Assembly (NCBI GenBank): GCA_947177825.1
Contig: CAMWWA010000006.1
Coordinates: 1-18,172 of the forward strand
Reading direction: 5' to 3'
DNA length: 18,172 nt
Source: an uncultured Clostridia bacterium
GTDB taxonomy: Bacteria; Bacillota; Clostridia; Christensenellales; Borkfalkiaceae
Shown: positions 1 through 7,866 of the stretch, one piece after another
Layout of the letters: each line of letters begins with the position of its first letter
How positions within the stretch are numbered: position 1 is the stretch's first letter
Notes under the pieces: generated by a model
Told to the model about the DNA's origin: nothing
The model's input: only the letters and a program-made list of their open reading frames with translations
The model's database searches: none
Translations under genes and position numbers: made by a program

Positions 1-649
1 TGAGCGAGTGGGAGGGGGCGGCAACGAAGCCGAGCTTGCGCTTGTCGTTCAGGGACACGAGCTCGCAGTTTTCGAACAGCGCCTGCGCGCCGCCGAAAAT
101 AAAGTCAACGGTGCCGGAAACAGTGCAGTTTTCATAATATTGAAAGGAATTGCCTTCCATATAAAGCTGTTCGCGGGGAATAAATCCGTCGTAATAAGTC
201 TTATCTGCGGTCAGTCCGGCATAGCGTATAACAAGGTCGTCGGGGAAGGGTGCGGTAAACAGCGTGTCCTGCGTGGATGCAATATTTACGTTCTTGGCGT
301 GAAACAGTCCGGCGTTGACCGACAGCGCGACGCACTGCCCTACGACCTCGGGCGAGGTATTGGTGTTGGCTATCGTAAGATTTTCAATCACAACCCTTTC
401 ACCAGTTACACACACGGTGAAAGTGCGGAAGGTGTTGTACTCCCGGCCGTCGGCGTGTTGCTTTTTTGCGTAATCGCCGTAGCGGATAATTGTTGTTTCA
501 CGCTCTTCGCCGATAAGCTTTACGTCGTCTGCGGCAATTATAAGCTTGCAGTCGTACACGCCTTTTTTAAGGTAAATTGTGGTGGGCTGACTGATTTCAG
601 CCAAAATAGACTGCAAATCGTCGCCGGGCGCAACGCGGATTATTTTCAT
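1..649 (-). CDS. Pectinesterase (CE8), N-terminal 216 residues, cut by window start
   Basis: Pectin methylesterase, which removes methyl esters from homogalacturonan or its oligomers. Read on the minus strand from ATG at 649-647, with an AAGGAG ribosome binding site just upstream (complement of about 657-663). It is open to the window edge, so the C-terminal part is missing. Visible CE8 motifs: GQCVAL around residues 104-109 (matching family QAVAL, with Gln105), QDTL at 127-130 (Gln127 and catalytic Asp128), and GTVDFIFG at 179-186 (nucleophile Asp182), followed by an FENC stretch at 192-195. The later LGRPW/Arg motif would lie off the window. There is no signal peptide: the protein starts MKIIRVAPGDDLQSI and enters directly into beta-helix sequence, so a cytoplasmic enzyme acting on imported methylated oligogalacturonides is inferred. 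It is divergent from the transporter operon and shares its control region. A second-best reading is a CE8 homologue of untested activity. Confidence 0.93.
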   Translation of the reverse strand, partial: MKIIRVAPGDDLQSILAEISQPTTIYLKKGVYDCKLIIAADDVKLIGEERETTIIRYGDYAKKQHADGREYNTFRTFTVCVTGERVVIENLTIANTNTSPEVVGQCVALSVNAGLFHAKNVNIASTQDTLFTAPFPDDLVIRYAGLTADKTYYDGFIPREQLYMEGNSFQYYENCTVSGTVDFIFGGAQALFENCELVSLNDKRKLGFVAAPSHSL

Positions 650-672
650 ATTTTCCGTCTCCTTGTAACGGG

Positions 673-708
673 TATATTGTATCACAATTTTTTTTGTGAA
701 ACAATTAA
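673..708 (-). promoter_or_regulatory. Promoter of the pectinesterase gene
   Basis: On the minus strand TTGTTT (complement of 699-704) is followed after exactly 17 bases by TACAAT (complement of 676-681), preceded by TG one base upstream, giving an extended -10. The start codon lies about 27 bases beyond the -10. The inverted repeat at 676-705 covers this promoter almost exactly, so a protein bound there should block it. Confidence 0.6.
676..705. promoter_or_regulatory. Operator-like inverted repeat over the pectinesterase promoter
   Basis: Left arm ATTGTATCACAA (676-687) and right arm TTGTGAAACAAT (694-705) are inverted copies matching at 11 of 12 positions, separated by six T. Each arm is itself a small dyad, TTGT-N3/4-ACAA. 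A related copy (TGTGAAACAAT) recurs at 838-848. The form suggests a transcription factor binding site. Which regulator binds is not shown; the AraC protein further down the window or a regulator outside it are both possible. Confidence 0.5.
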
Positions 709-716
709 AAAAAGTA

Positions 717-745
717 TTGATTTTTATATTTGCCCGTGTTATAAT
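717..745 (+). promoter_or_regulatory. Sigma-A promoter of the transporter gene set
   Basis: TTGATT at 717-722, a 17-base spacer, then a perfect TATAAT at 740-745. The predicted transcript start is near 752, about 57 bases before the first gene. A short dyad, TGTGA-TAATG-TCACA (758-772), lies just downstream of the start point, a position typical of a repressor site. An overlapping dyad GTCA-CAAAA-TGAC (769-779 region) follows. Confidence 0.75.
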
Positions 746-757
746 GATTAAGCTAAA

Positions 758-772
758 TGTGATAATGTCACA
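758..772. promoter_or_regulatory. Dyad TGTGA-N5-TCACA just after the transcription start
   Basis: Perfect five-base arms separated by five bases, placed about 6-20 bases after the expected transcript start of the rightward operon. Its first half, TGTGATA, resembles the left operator arm read on the minus strand (TGTGATACAAT). The spacer is one base too short for a classical CRP site. It could act as a DNA operator or fold as a small RNA hairpin in the leader. Confidence 0.35.
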
Positions 773-808
773 AAATGACGTTGCAAAAAGTGTGCGATTT
801 TATATACT

Positions 809-1492
809 ATGCGAAAAAACGGTTCAAGACTGATTTCTGTGAAACAATATAGGGCGACGGATTTGGCCATTTTCGCGGCAATCGTATTCATATTTGATTT
901 ATTGTCGCATTATGCGCCGATGCTGTTCACTAAAGAAGTAATATATTCCTTTTGTTTGACTGTTCCCATAACGTTAGTAGTAATGATAAGGTGGGGATGG
1001 TACAGTGTGTTTTTTGCTATCGGCGACGCGTTGTTGCTTACCATAATAAACAATCCTTCGGTTTGGCAGAGTTATTTGTGCTACGGGGTGGGTAACGCTT
1101 CGCTTATGCTTATGCTTCTCGCGGTTAAGTTTATCGGTAAAAAACGGATTGCGTCAAAGTGGTATTTCACGTTGCTGTTCGTTTTGTGCGGCTGGGTCTT
1201 ACAGAACCTGACGATAACCGTAATGAACGCAATATGCGGTTTTTCGTTTGTGTCTTACCTTGCGTCTAACTTCGGGTTCGGCATAACCGGCGTGCTGTCG
1301 CTGGCAATGGGGTTGGTGATAACCTTGGTGCTCAGAAGGCTGGACGGTATGTATGAAGACCAGATAGAATATCTTAAAAGGCTCAAGGGTGAGAGAGAGG
1401 AGATGCGGCGCCGGGCAGAGCGCGGCGAGGACGAATTGGATCTTGACGAAGAGAGCCTTTCCATTCTCAAAAAGGATAACGACCTGTATTGA
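809..1492 (+). CDS. Multi-span membrane protein, ECF S-component-like
   Basis: A 227-residue integral membrane protein with about six hydrophobic segments between residues 15 and 175 and a charged, probably helical cytoplasmic tail (residues about 178-227, rich in Glu, Arg and Asp). The size, helix number and a conserved-looking stretch around RWGWYSVFFAIGDALLL recall ECF-transporter substrate-binding (S) components, but no diagnostic motif was seen, so the family call is tentative. It is the first gene behind the 717-745 promoter and lies 77 bases before the first sugar permease, so it is probably co-transcribed. The ATG at 809 has no clear Shine-Dalgarno sequence. An in-frame stop at 776-778 rules out an upstream extension, and a later Met would delete the first helix. 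It may supply a vitamin-type or other small substrate, or be an accessory part of the sugar system. Confidence 0.6.
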   Translation: MRKNGSRLISVKQYRATDLAIFAAIVFIFDLLSHYAPMLFTKEVIYSFCLTVPITLVVMIRWGWYSVFFAIGDALLLTIINNPSVWQSYLCYGVGNASLMLMLLAVKFIGKKRIASKWYFTLLFVLCGWVLQNLTITVMNAICGFSFVSYLASNFGFGITGVLSLAMGLVITLVLRRLDGMYEDQIEYLKRLKGEREEMRRRAERGEDELDLDEESLSILKKDNDLY

Positions 1493-1569
1493 GATTGATT
1501 ATAGGATAAATAAAGGCGGCTTGCCGTCGGACAATCATTTTAGCAAAAATGGTATGGAGGAAATTTTCA

Positions 1570-2622
1570 ATGTTCAAAATCAAATGCGATGACTTCCTTA
1601 CCTGCGACGAGGCTACCGGCACTTATTCGATGTCGGCGGAGCAGCAGGTAAGAGATCAGACAGAAAAGAACAGATGGAAAACCATAGGGCTTACGGTTTT
1701 AAAGGACTGGCGTCTGTACGCCATGCTTTTACCTATGATTTTGGTGTACGTTCTTTGGCGTTATATGCCTATGACGCAGCTGCTTGGTGCATTTAAGGAC
1801 TATAACACTCCCGGTGCAAACGGCAACACCGACAACATGAACTGGTATGGTTTGAATAACTTCCTGAATATTTTTGTCGGCGTAGAAGCAAAGGCTTTCT
1901 GGCCGGCATTCAGAAATACATTCATTCTTGCATTCTATAACCTGTTGTTCGGTTTCCCGGTGCCCATTATTTTGGCATTGTTCTTCAACGAAGTAAAGTC
2001 AAACGTCGTTCGTTCGACTGTACAGGTTCTCGTATATCTTCCCAAGTTCCTTTCGACCGTTATCGTTACGTCGATTGCGCTTCTCCTGCTGAAGGGCGGA
2101 GTTCAGGGAGAGGGCGGCGTTATCACCAGATTTGTTTGGTTGTTCTGCCACGACGAAAGCGGAGCTTTGGGAACCGCTCTGAAAAACGGTCTCTTCCGTG
2201 AGGCGAGGTATTTCCGTTCTCTGTACGTAATTACCGAACTATGGGAACATGCGGGCTATGACTCGATTGTATTCTTTGCTGCGGTAATAGCTGTTTCGCC
2301 CACCTCCTACGAGGCAGCGCAGATAGACGGTGCGGGTAAGCTTCAGCAGATGCGCTACGTCGTTATCCCCAGCATTCTTTCAACCGTCGTTATAATGCTT
2401 ATAATGAAGATAGGCGGACTTCTTTCCGTAGGATACGAAAAAGTTTACCTGTTGCTTTCAACCGGCAACATGTCGGCTTCACAGATAGTCGCAACGCTTG
2501 CAAACAGCTGGGGCGACGGTAAGGGTATCGCGGCTGAAATGACCAACAATCTGATCGGTATGATATTGGTTATCGGCGCGAATACGGTATCTCGCAAAGC
2601 TGCGAACGTTTCGCTGTATTAA
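1570..2622 (+). CDS. CUT1 sugar ABC transporter permease, LplB/YteP type
   Basis: A 350-residue inner permease subunit of a carbohydrate ABC importer. The EAA loop that docks to the ATPase is clear: EAAQIDGAGKLQQMRYVVIP, near residues 255-274. A hydrophilic N-terminus of about 48 residues precedes the first membrane segment (LYAMLLPMILVYVLWRY), and about six segments are visible. The family is known for uptake of complex uronate oligosaccharides (B. subtilis YteP/LplB, Sphingomonas AlgM1). I chose ATG at 1570 because GGAGG at 1556-1560 sits nine bases before it. The in-frame ATG at 1549 lies upstream of that site and would put the ribosome binding site inside the gene. The YtcP-type partner follows 14 bases later. 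The enzyme genes downstream suggest rhamnogalacturonan or galacturonate oligomers as substrate. Confidence 0.93.
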   Translation: MFKIKCDDFLTCDEATGTYSMSAEQQVRDQTEKNRWKTIGLTVLKDWRLYAMLLPMILVYVLWRYMPMTQLLGAFKDYNTPGANGNTDNMNWYGLNNFLNIFVGVEAKAFWPAFRNTFILAFYNLLFGFPVPIILALFFNEVKSNVVRSTVQVLVYLPKFLSTVIVTSIALLLLKGGVQGEGGVITRFVWLFCHDESGALGTALKNGLFREARYFRSLYVITELWEHAGYDSIVFFAAVIAVSPTSYEAAQIDGAGKLQQMRYVVIPSILSTVVIMLIMKIGGLLSVGYEKVYLLLSTGNMSASQIVATLANSWGDGKGIAAEMTNNLIGMILVIGANTVSRKAANVSLY

Positions 2623-2636
2623 GGAGGTTGCGGCTG

Positions 2637-3599
2637 ATGAAAAGAAAAATGGAAATATCCGAGCTGATATTCAAAATAGTCGCTTACGTTTTCCTGATTA
2701 TTTTTGCACTTATGTGCCTGTATCCCTTGGTATACGTCCTTGCGGGTACGTTCAGCTCCAGTGAAGCGGTTCTCAACAACAAGATAGTTCTTTGGCCGGT
2801 CATCGGCGAAGCTGGTAGCTATAGATTCGGCTTTACCGTTGACGCTTTCAAGTATGCGTTCGGCTACAATATGTTCTGGGTAAGCTATGCAAACACCATC
2901 TTTGTTGCGTTTATAGGTACGATTTGGTGCCTTGTTTACTCGATTCTCGGTGCATATGCGCTCTCCAAAAAGAGACTGATTGGTCGTCACGGCTTCAACT
3001 TCTTCCTTGTCTTCACGATGTGGTTTGCCGCAGGTATAATCCCCACGTTCCTTAACTATAAGGCAACCGGTGACGCGCTTGCAACCATAATAGGCGGAAA
3101 GGATTGGGGCGATATCGACCTTAAGTGGCTTATAGTATTGGCCATGGGTATGAATGCGACTAACATCATACTTTTAAGAAACTCTTTCGAGGGTGTTCCC
3201 ACCGAAATAGAGGAGGCGGCAAGAATAGACGGTGCAACCGAAATGCAGGTTCTCTTCAACGTCTATATCCCCATGAGCAAGGCTACCATCGCAACGGTTG
3301 CGCTGTTCTTCGGAATTTCCCGTTGGAACGGCTATTTCTGGGCGTATAAAGTTTCCACTGCTGCAAACCAGTCGTACAGCTGGCCCGTGCAGGTTCTTGT
3401 CCGTGACATAATAGAGAATGAAACGGATATTACAGGTACCTACAACGCTGATAACTCCCATGACTTTGCCGATACGGGTGTTGCAACCAGCGTATTGTAT
3501 GCGTTCATAGTATTGAGTATTATCCCCATCCTTGTTATTTACCCCTTCATTCAGAAGTATTTTGCAAAGGGCGTAAATATGGGCGGCGTAAAAGAATAA
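2637..3599 (+). CDS. CUT1 sugar ABC transporter permease, YtcP/LplC type
   Basis: A 320-residue second permease of the importer. Six membrane segments are visible, the first at about residues 12-38 (IVAYVFLIIFALMCLYPLVYV). The EAA loop reads EIEEAARIDGATEMQVLFNVYIP in family terms, with the core EEAARIDGATE. The C-terminus, YPFIQKYFAKGVNMGGVKE, is the classic end of this family. Start: AGGAGG at 2622-2627 is followed by nine bases and then ATG at 2637. A TTG at 2628 directly abuts that ribosome binding site and cannot be used. It pairs with the LplB-type permease before it to form the heterodimeric channel, with the lipoprotein after it delivering substrate. Confidence 0.94.
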   Translation: MKRKMEISELIFKIVAYVFLIIFALMCLYPLVYVLAGTFSSSEAVLNNKIVLWPVIGEAGSYRFGFTVDAFKYAFGYNMFWVSYANTIFVAFIGTIWCLVYSILGAYALSKKRLIGRHGFNFFLVFTMWFAAGIIPTFLNYKATGDALATIIGGKDWGDIDLKWLIVLAMGMNATNIILLRNSFEGVPTEIEEAARIDGATEMQVLFNVYIPMSKATIATVALFFGISRWNGYFWAYKVSTAANQSYSWPVQVLVRDIIENETDITGTYNADNSHDFADTGVATSVLYAFIVLSIIPILVIYPFIQKYFAKGVNMGGVKE

Positions 3600-3666
3600 T
3601 TTTTAAGAATAATACGGGCGTGAGCCTGAATTAAATAAAAACAATAATAAATTAAGGAGAAAAATA

Positions 3667-6327
3667 ATGAACAAGAAACTCAAAATTGCTACTGTTGCGG
3701 TTTCCGTGGCAATGGCAGGAACAATGGCGTTCGGCATGTTCGGATGCGGCGGCGGCGGCAAATTCAATGGTAAGCCTACCGTAGATGCCAATGGCAAGCT
3801 TAAGTATGACGAAGGTACCGAAATTAACGTCAACATCATCGACTCCGGCAATGCGGACAGAAAGATTTCCTATGATGCTAAACAGATAGCTACCAGCTGG
3901 AAGAGCATTGACGGCGAGACGGTTACGGCTGGATCATTGAAGCCCGCTTGGAAGCAGTTCGGCAAAACGCTCGGTATCACTTTCAATGATACTGCAGTAG
4001 GCGGCAGAAGCGGTAACGAGCTTGGTAAAGCAATTGAGGAAGGCGACGTTGCAAACCACAACCTGATCAACGCATCGTCGTCGCAGATTATGGGTAATAT
4101 GAACTCGCTTCTGGATATCAATGAGTATCTTGACTATATGCCTAACTACAAGGCGTTCCTTAAGCAGAATCCCATCGTTCAGTATTCGCTGACCATGAAC
4201 ACCACCAACGGTGCTATGTATTATATTCCTTACTTCGACGGTAACGACGATATCGAGAAGTACGAAATGGTTCAGAGACAGTGGGTAAGGAGAGTTCTCG
4301 ACGATACCAATAAAATCGCAGGCACCACGACTTTCAAGGAGCAGGCTGTAGCAAAGGGTCTCACCGGCACATCGGCTTCCGCAGCTTCCTTTATGGGCAA
4401 AGTTGAGGCTGACAACTGGGTAATCGAAACCACAGATCCCGCTGATGCAAATAAAACCGTTTGGGTAAAGTGCGACTATAAAAAGGCTCTCGATGCGGCA
4501 ACGAGTACCACCGGTCTCGGCAAGGCTTATAGCGACGCTGTAGGCGCTGCTTACGAAGGCACCAGCGGCAACATCGTTGACATCATGAACGCTGCAATCA
4601 ACGCTAAGGCAGGTGAAATCACCGGCGCTCAGCTCGCAACGATTCTTCGCGAATACATCAAGGTTGCTTACTACGTAGGCAATACTGCAGACGCTGCTAA
4701 GACTTCTAGCACCGCAATGTATGCTGCCGATAAGCTTGCAGACGTATTCAATTCTACTTCCGCTGCATGGGATGCAGACCTTATGACGGCTATGTTCCGT
4801 TGTGTGGTTACAAACTACAACCAGTTTGCCGGTATGGATCAAGTTGAAGCTAAATACGTATGGGCTCTTGCAGGACGTGAAATGAAGGCTCAGCGTGAAA
4901 ACGACCTCATCGCTCTTGCGGGCGAACTGTACGGCGTACGCGGTCTTGAATCTCGTCTCGAGTATACCTATATCAATCATAACGGCGTACTTGCAGACGC
5001 TCGTCAGAATGTTAAGTCTTACGAAGCTGCTGAAAAGCTCCACGCTCTTGCAGAAGAAGGTCTGCTTTTCAACACCGTTTCCGCTGATTCGAAGACGATT
5101 AACAAGATTTCCAAGAAAGATACGAACATGACTTTCATGCTTCACGATTATGCTCAGACTCAGACAACCGACGGCTTCAGTGTTACTGCAAGCGGTTCGA
5201 GCACGTCGGCTGATGCTTTCGAGTATGACTTCGCTCCTATCCTGACTCCCGTTTCCAGATGGGATACGGACGATGACAATGAGGCAGAAACGGTTATGAG
5301 ATTTACCGAGAGCTGGCGTTCCGTAAAGAATACCGGTGTCTGCATTCCTAGGGAGTCGATTAAGGACGGCAATAAGCTGTCTGCGGTTCTCGCATTCATC
5401 GACTATCTGTATTCAAATGACGGACAGATCGTAGGTTCCTATGGTACTCAGGCTACCGGAAAGACTGCAAGCGACGGCTACTGGTACGGTACTCCCGTAA
5501 CTGCAACTATCGGCGGCGTAACAGTCACCGACGGTACTGGCGACCTTGCGGCTCTCAAGGCGGCAGGCGTTGTTGATACCAATGACGACAAGCAGTATTT
5601 CATTGCAAATACCGAAGCTAATAAGGCTAACCGTGCTAAGTACTTCATGTACGGCAACAAGATTTATACCGGTGTTGATTATAAGGACAGACAGATTCCT
5701 GCAATGACAGATAACAACAAGGCGTTCTTCAGTGGTGAAGAGGTTACCGGCAGCGGTAAGATGGACACTAAGAACACCATCGGTTACTTAAAGGATCACA
5801 AGTATAAGTACACCGACTACGCTCGTGGCGTCGTAGGTGCGGCTCTTCCCATCGGTAACAAGGATCAGGGCTTCGAATATCAGTGCACTGCGCCTTGCGC
5901 ACTCAACGGCTCGGCTGTAGTTGCTACTGCACTCACCAACGGCACTATCAAGCACGTAACCCAGCAGGTTGACAAGAACAACTGGTGGTACACCGAAGCT
6001 CCCACCGTGCTTCCCGTAAGCGCAGGCGAAGGCTCTGCAATTTCAGCTCAGCTTTACCTCGATGGTAAGGGTAAGGAGACTGTAGGTATATTTAACGCTA
6101 CTTCCAGTGCAGGTGTTTCTAACGTATACATCGATATAGCATTCTGGGGCTATGATACCAGCATTAAGATTGGTACCAATAAGCAAACAACTGGTGCTTA
6201 CGATATGAAGGCTAACGCTACTGAAGTTATGAACTATATCGCAGGCTTGAATAGCAACGGTCTTGCTACCAGAATCGGTTACTACTCCAAGGCTTGGGGT
6301 GCTCTCGTAACTCTTTACACTGCTTAA
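3667..6327 (+). CDS. Very large extracellular sugar-binding lipoprotein of the importer
   Basis: Family 1 extracellular solute-binding protein, 886 residues against about 450-560 for LplA/YtcQ homologues. It begins with a positively charged, hydrophobic signal peptide and a lipoprotein-type cysteine (FGMFGC, Cys27) followed by a Gly-rich linker, so it should be lipid-anchored outside the membrane. Recognisable parts: strand GTEINVNIIDSGNADR (about 51-66), NSLLDINEYLDYMPNYKAF (about 147-165), a hinge-like LEYTYINHNGVLADAR region (about 433-448), and the usual C-lobe end AVLAFIDYLYSNDGQIVGSYG (about 574-594). Extra sequence is inserted between about residues 205 and 395, and some 290 residues follow the normal end of the fold. 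These insertions set it apart. RBS AAGGAGA lies just before the ATG. The gene is rich in T- and A-ending codons, consistent with high expression. A large hairpin follows the stop. Confidence 0.9.
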   Translation: MNKKLKIATVAVSVAMAGTMAFGMFGCGGGGKFNGKPTVDANGKLKYDEGTEINVNIIDSGNADRKISYDAKQIATSWKSIDGETVTAGSLKPAWKQFGKTLGITFNDTAVGGRSGNELGKAIEEGDVANHNLINASSSQIMGNMNSLLDINEYLDYMPNYKAFLKQNPIVQYSLTMNTTNGAMYYIPYFDGNDDIEKYEMVQRQWVRRVLDDTNKIAGTTTFKEQAVAKGLTGTSASAASFMGKVEADNWVIETTDPADANKTVWVKCDYKKALDAATSTTGLGKAYSDAVGAAYEGTSGNIVDIMNAAINAKAGEITGAQLATILREYIKVAYYVGNTADAAKTSSTAMYAADKLADVFNSTSAAWDADLMTAMFRCVVTNYNQFAGMDQVEAKYVWALAGREMKAQRENDLIALAGELYGVRGLESRLEYTYINHNGVLADARQNVKSYEAAEKLHALAEEGLLFNTVSADSKTINKISKKDTNMTFMLHDYAQTQTTDGFSVTASGSSTSADAFEYDFAPILTPVSRWDTDDDNEAETVMRFTESWRSVKNTGVCIPRESIKDGNKLSAVLAFIDYLYSNDGQIVGSYGTQATGKTASDGYWYGTPVTATIGGVTVTDGTGDLAALKAAGVVDTNDDKQYFIANTEANKANRAKYFMYGNKIYTGVDYKDRQIPAMTDNNKAFFSGEEVTGSGKMDTKNTIGYLKDHKYKYTDYARGVVGAALPIGNKDQGFEYQCTAPCALNGSAVVATALTNGTIKHVTQQVDKNNWWYTEAPTVLPVSAGEGSAISAQLYLDGKGKETVGIFNATSSAGVSNVYIDIAFWGYDTSIKIGTNKQTTGAYDMKANATEVMNYIAGLNSNGLATRIGYYSKAWGALVTLYTA

Positions 6328-6371
6328 TCGCATAAGCGTTTATTGAACAATTTGTTGGCTAAATAATCTTA

Positions 6372-6419
6372 GTTTACCTAAGGGTGCCCGTCCAAGGGCG
6401 GGCACCCTCGAAGGTAAGC
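6372..6419 (+). promoter_or_regulatory. Long two-part hairpin without U-tract after the binding-protein gene
   Basis: The inner stem is AGGGTGCCCG (6381-6390) with CGGGCACCCT (6399-6408), a perfect ten base pairs around an eight-base loop. The outer stem is TTACCT (6374-6379) with AGGTAA (6412-6417), extended by a G-C pair. There is no run of T afterwards, so it is not a standard terminator. Its position between the abundant binding protein and the lower-demand membrane genes fits a 3' mRNA-protecting or processing hairpin that sets unequal expression within one transcript. Confidence 0.65.
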
Positions 6420-6436
6420 ATCAGGGGAGATTTGAA

Positions 6437-7207
6437 ATGAAAACTCAAATGAGAGTTCAAAAAATCCTAATGCTCGTTTCCCTCGTCGTGTCGGCGCTGG
6501 TTTTTGTCTATGCGCTGTTCTTTATGACGGGCGGACTTGCTGACGTCTATCGTTATATCGATACGGTGGACGGGAAGGATTACATACACTGCGCTAAATT
6601 TGTTTCCACTTCGCAAAGCTTCGTTTCCACATTGGTTGCGTTTGGTATCGTAATGATAGTTTTGGTTGCCGCCATGTATCTTATGGCTTGCAATTCGCGC
6701 AGAAAGTATTACATTACTAACTACATTGCAATAGGTCTTTTCGTAGTATTTGCCTTAGTCGTTGCAATTTACCTGGTTGTTATGGTAGCAACCGTTATGG
6801 ACCTTTATCAGAACGACATCCTTTGGAAGAGCGGTGAGGGTATAAAGATTATCAGGACGGTTGAAAAGTTCGACGAATCCGGCAAAGTTATCGGTTATGA
6901 GTCCGTATCAGTCGCAGCTAACTATGCCGATCAGGCGCAATACTTTCCCGACTACGTTCTCAATCCCAATCAGACATACAACTTCATAGTCGGATTTGTA
7001 ATGTTTGTTATCGTGCTTGCGGATGCCGTCTGCGTTACCCTTTGCACTGTTTGGAAATTCCTTCTTATCAAGGGCGAAAACAAACTGCTTGCGGAAGGTG
7101 TTGCGGCAACGGGAAATGCAGCACAGGAAGTTGCACCCGTTGAGGAGCCTTCGGAAGTTGTAATTGAAGCTACTTCTGATGAAAAACCTGTAAAGGAGGA
7201 GAAGTGA
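6437..7207 (+). CDS. Four-helix membrane protein of unknown function, importer-linked (1)
   Basis: A 256-residue protein that I do not recognise. Membrane segments are at about residues 10-32, 63-85, 95-121 and 182-208. A loop of about 30 residues lies between the first two, and a longer one of about 60 residues between the last two. The tail (209-256) is hydrophilic and very acidic (many Glu, ending KPVKEEK). RBS AGGGGAG lies before the ATG. The gene sits between the binding-protein hairpin and another small membrane protein gene, two genes before the ATPase. The next gene's ribosome binding site lies inside its last codons, so the two are translationally coupled. Its length, topology and acidic tail resemble the other small membrane proteins of this cluster, suggesting a related accessory role. 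No enzymatic motif was found. Confidence 0.85.
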   Translation: MKTQMRVQKILMLVSLVVSALVFVYALFFMTGGLADVYRYIDTVDGKDYIHCAKFVSTSQSFVSTLVAFGIVMIVLVAAMYLMACNSRRKYYITNYIAIGLFVVFALVVAIYLVVMVATVMDLYQNDILWKSGEGIKIIRTVEKFDESGKVIGYESVSVAANYADQAQYFPDYVLNPNQTYNFIVGFVMFVIVLADAVCVTLCTVWKFLLIKGENKLLAEGVAATGNAAQEVAPVEEPSEVVIEATSDEKPVKEEK

Positions 7208-7209
7208 TT

Positions 7210-7866
7210 ATGAAAAAGACTCCTAATCAGGAAATTATAAGTTCGGATATAATGCGTTACAAGACCAACAAGTTGCCCGCAAGTCTTGCGCTTTTGGGCA
7301 TCGTGTTCAACTGCTTGTATTTCTGCTTACTGTACGGTTTTAAAGAGTCGTTCTTCAGTCAGTGGAAAATAGGCTTTTCGGTCATTTTGACGTTGGTATT
7401 TTTATTGGTGACTTTCCTTTGCTCGGAAGGTATCAAGTCGTATAAGAAAAATTACTCCATCGTTCTTTTGATTCTTGCAGTAGTGCAGGTTATAAGAATG
7501 TTCGGACTTCCCCTTGAGGCGCTCAGACATGATGTCGGATTGGCTTCAACTGACGTGCCCGCCCTTAAAATTAATTATTTTTTCGTTGATTTGCCTTCGG
7601 GCGTAAGCTATACGATACTTCTTGTATGGCTTGCGGCAAGCGCGGCTTGCCTTGTTGCAGCGGCGGTAATCGGCTACATTAACTGCGCTAGACTGGAAAG
7701 TTTCCAGAAGAAAGTCAGCGACGGTGAAGTTGTTATTGAAGACGTTATAGCTAAGATGGATGAAGAGGACGCTGCAGCAGCTAAAGCTGAAGGGGAGTCC
7801 GTAAAAACTATCGCATCTGTTGAACAAGCTGAAAACGTTTCCGCTTCGGAAGAGGAGGGAAAATAA
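7210..7866 (+). CDS. Four-helix membrane protein of unknown function, importer-linked (2)
   Basis: A 218-residue protein that I do not recognise. Hydrophobic segments lie at about residues 22-43, 53-72, 82-100 and 132-156. A cytoplasmic tail follows, first helical (SFQKKVSDGEVVIEDVIAKM) and then Ala/Glu-rich and acidic. I chose ATG at 7210 rather than GTG at 7204, because AGGAGGA (7194-7200) is nine bases from the ATG and only three from the GTG. The stop overlaps the ATPase start by one base (TAATG at 7864-7868), so the two are translationally coupled. Its place directly before the ATPase, and the same plan of four helices plus acidic tail as its neighbours, argue for a role tied to this importer, for example assembly, stability or ATPase recruitment. 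That role is inference. Confidence 0.85.
   Translation: MKKTPNQEIISSDIMRYKTNKLPASLALLGIVFNCLYFCLLYGFKESFFSQWKIGFSVILTLVFLLVTFLCSEGIKSYKKNYSIVLLILAVVQVIRMFGLPLEALRHDVGLASTDVPALKINYFFVDLPSGVSYTILLVWLAASAACLVAAAVIGYINCARLESFQKKVSDGEVVIEDVIAKMDEEDAAAAKAEGESVKTIASVEQAENVSASEEEGK

Noticed and set aside
8..751. Rightward open frame of 247 codons at the window start
   Set aside because: It is the antisense shadow of the pectinesterase, whose CE8 motifs and ribosome binding site lie on the minus strand, and it runs across the divergent promoters.
758..772. CRP-type binding site
   Set aside because: The arms TGTGA/TCACA match, but the spacer is five rather than six bases, and CRP is not the usual sugar regulator in this group. 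Kept only as an unnamed dyad.
3934..5145. Leftward open frame of 403 codons inside the binding-protein gene
   Set aside because: No ribosome binding site and no recognisable protein features. It lies wholly antisense to a clear lipoprotein gene and is explained by the codon bias of that gene.
6381..6408. Intrinsic terminator after the binding-protein gene
   Set aside because: The stem is strong, but no T-run follows on the plus strand, and the next gene starts 28 bases later with its own ribosome binding site.
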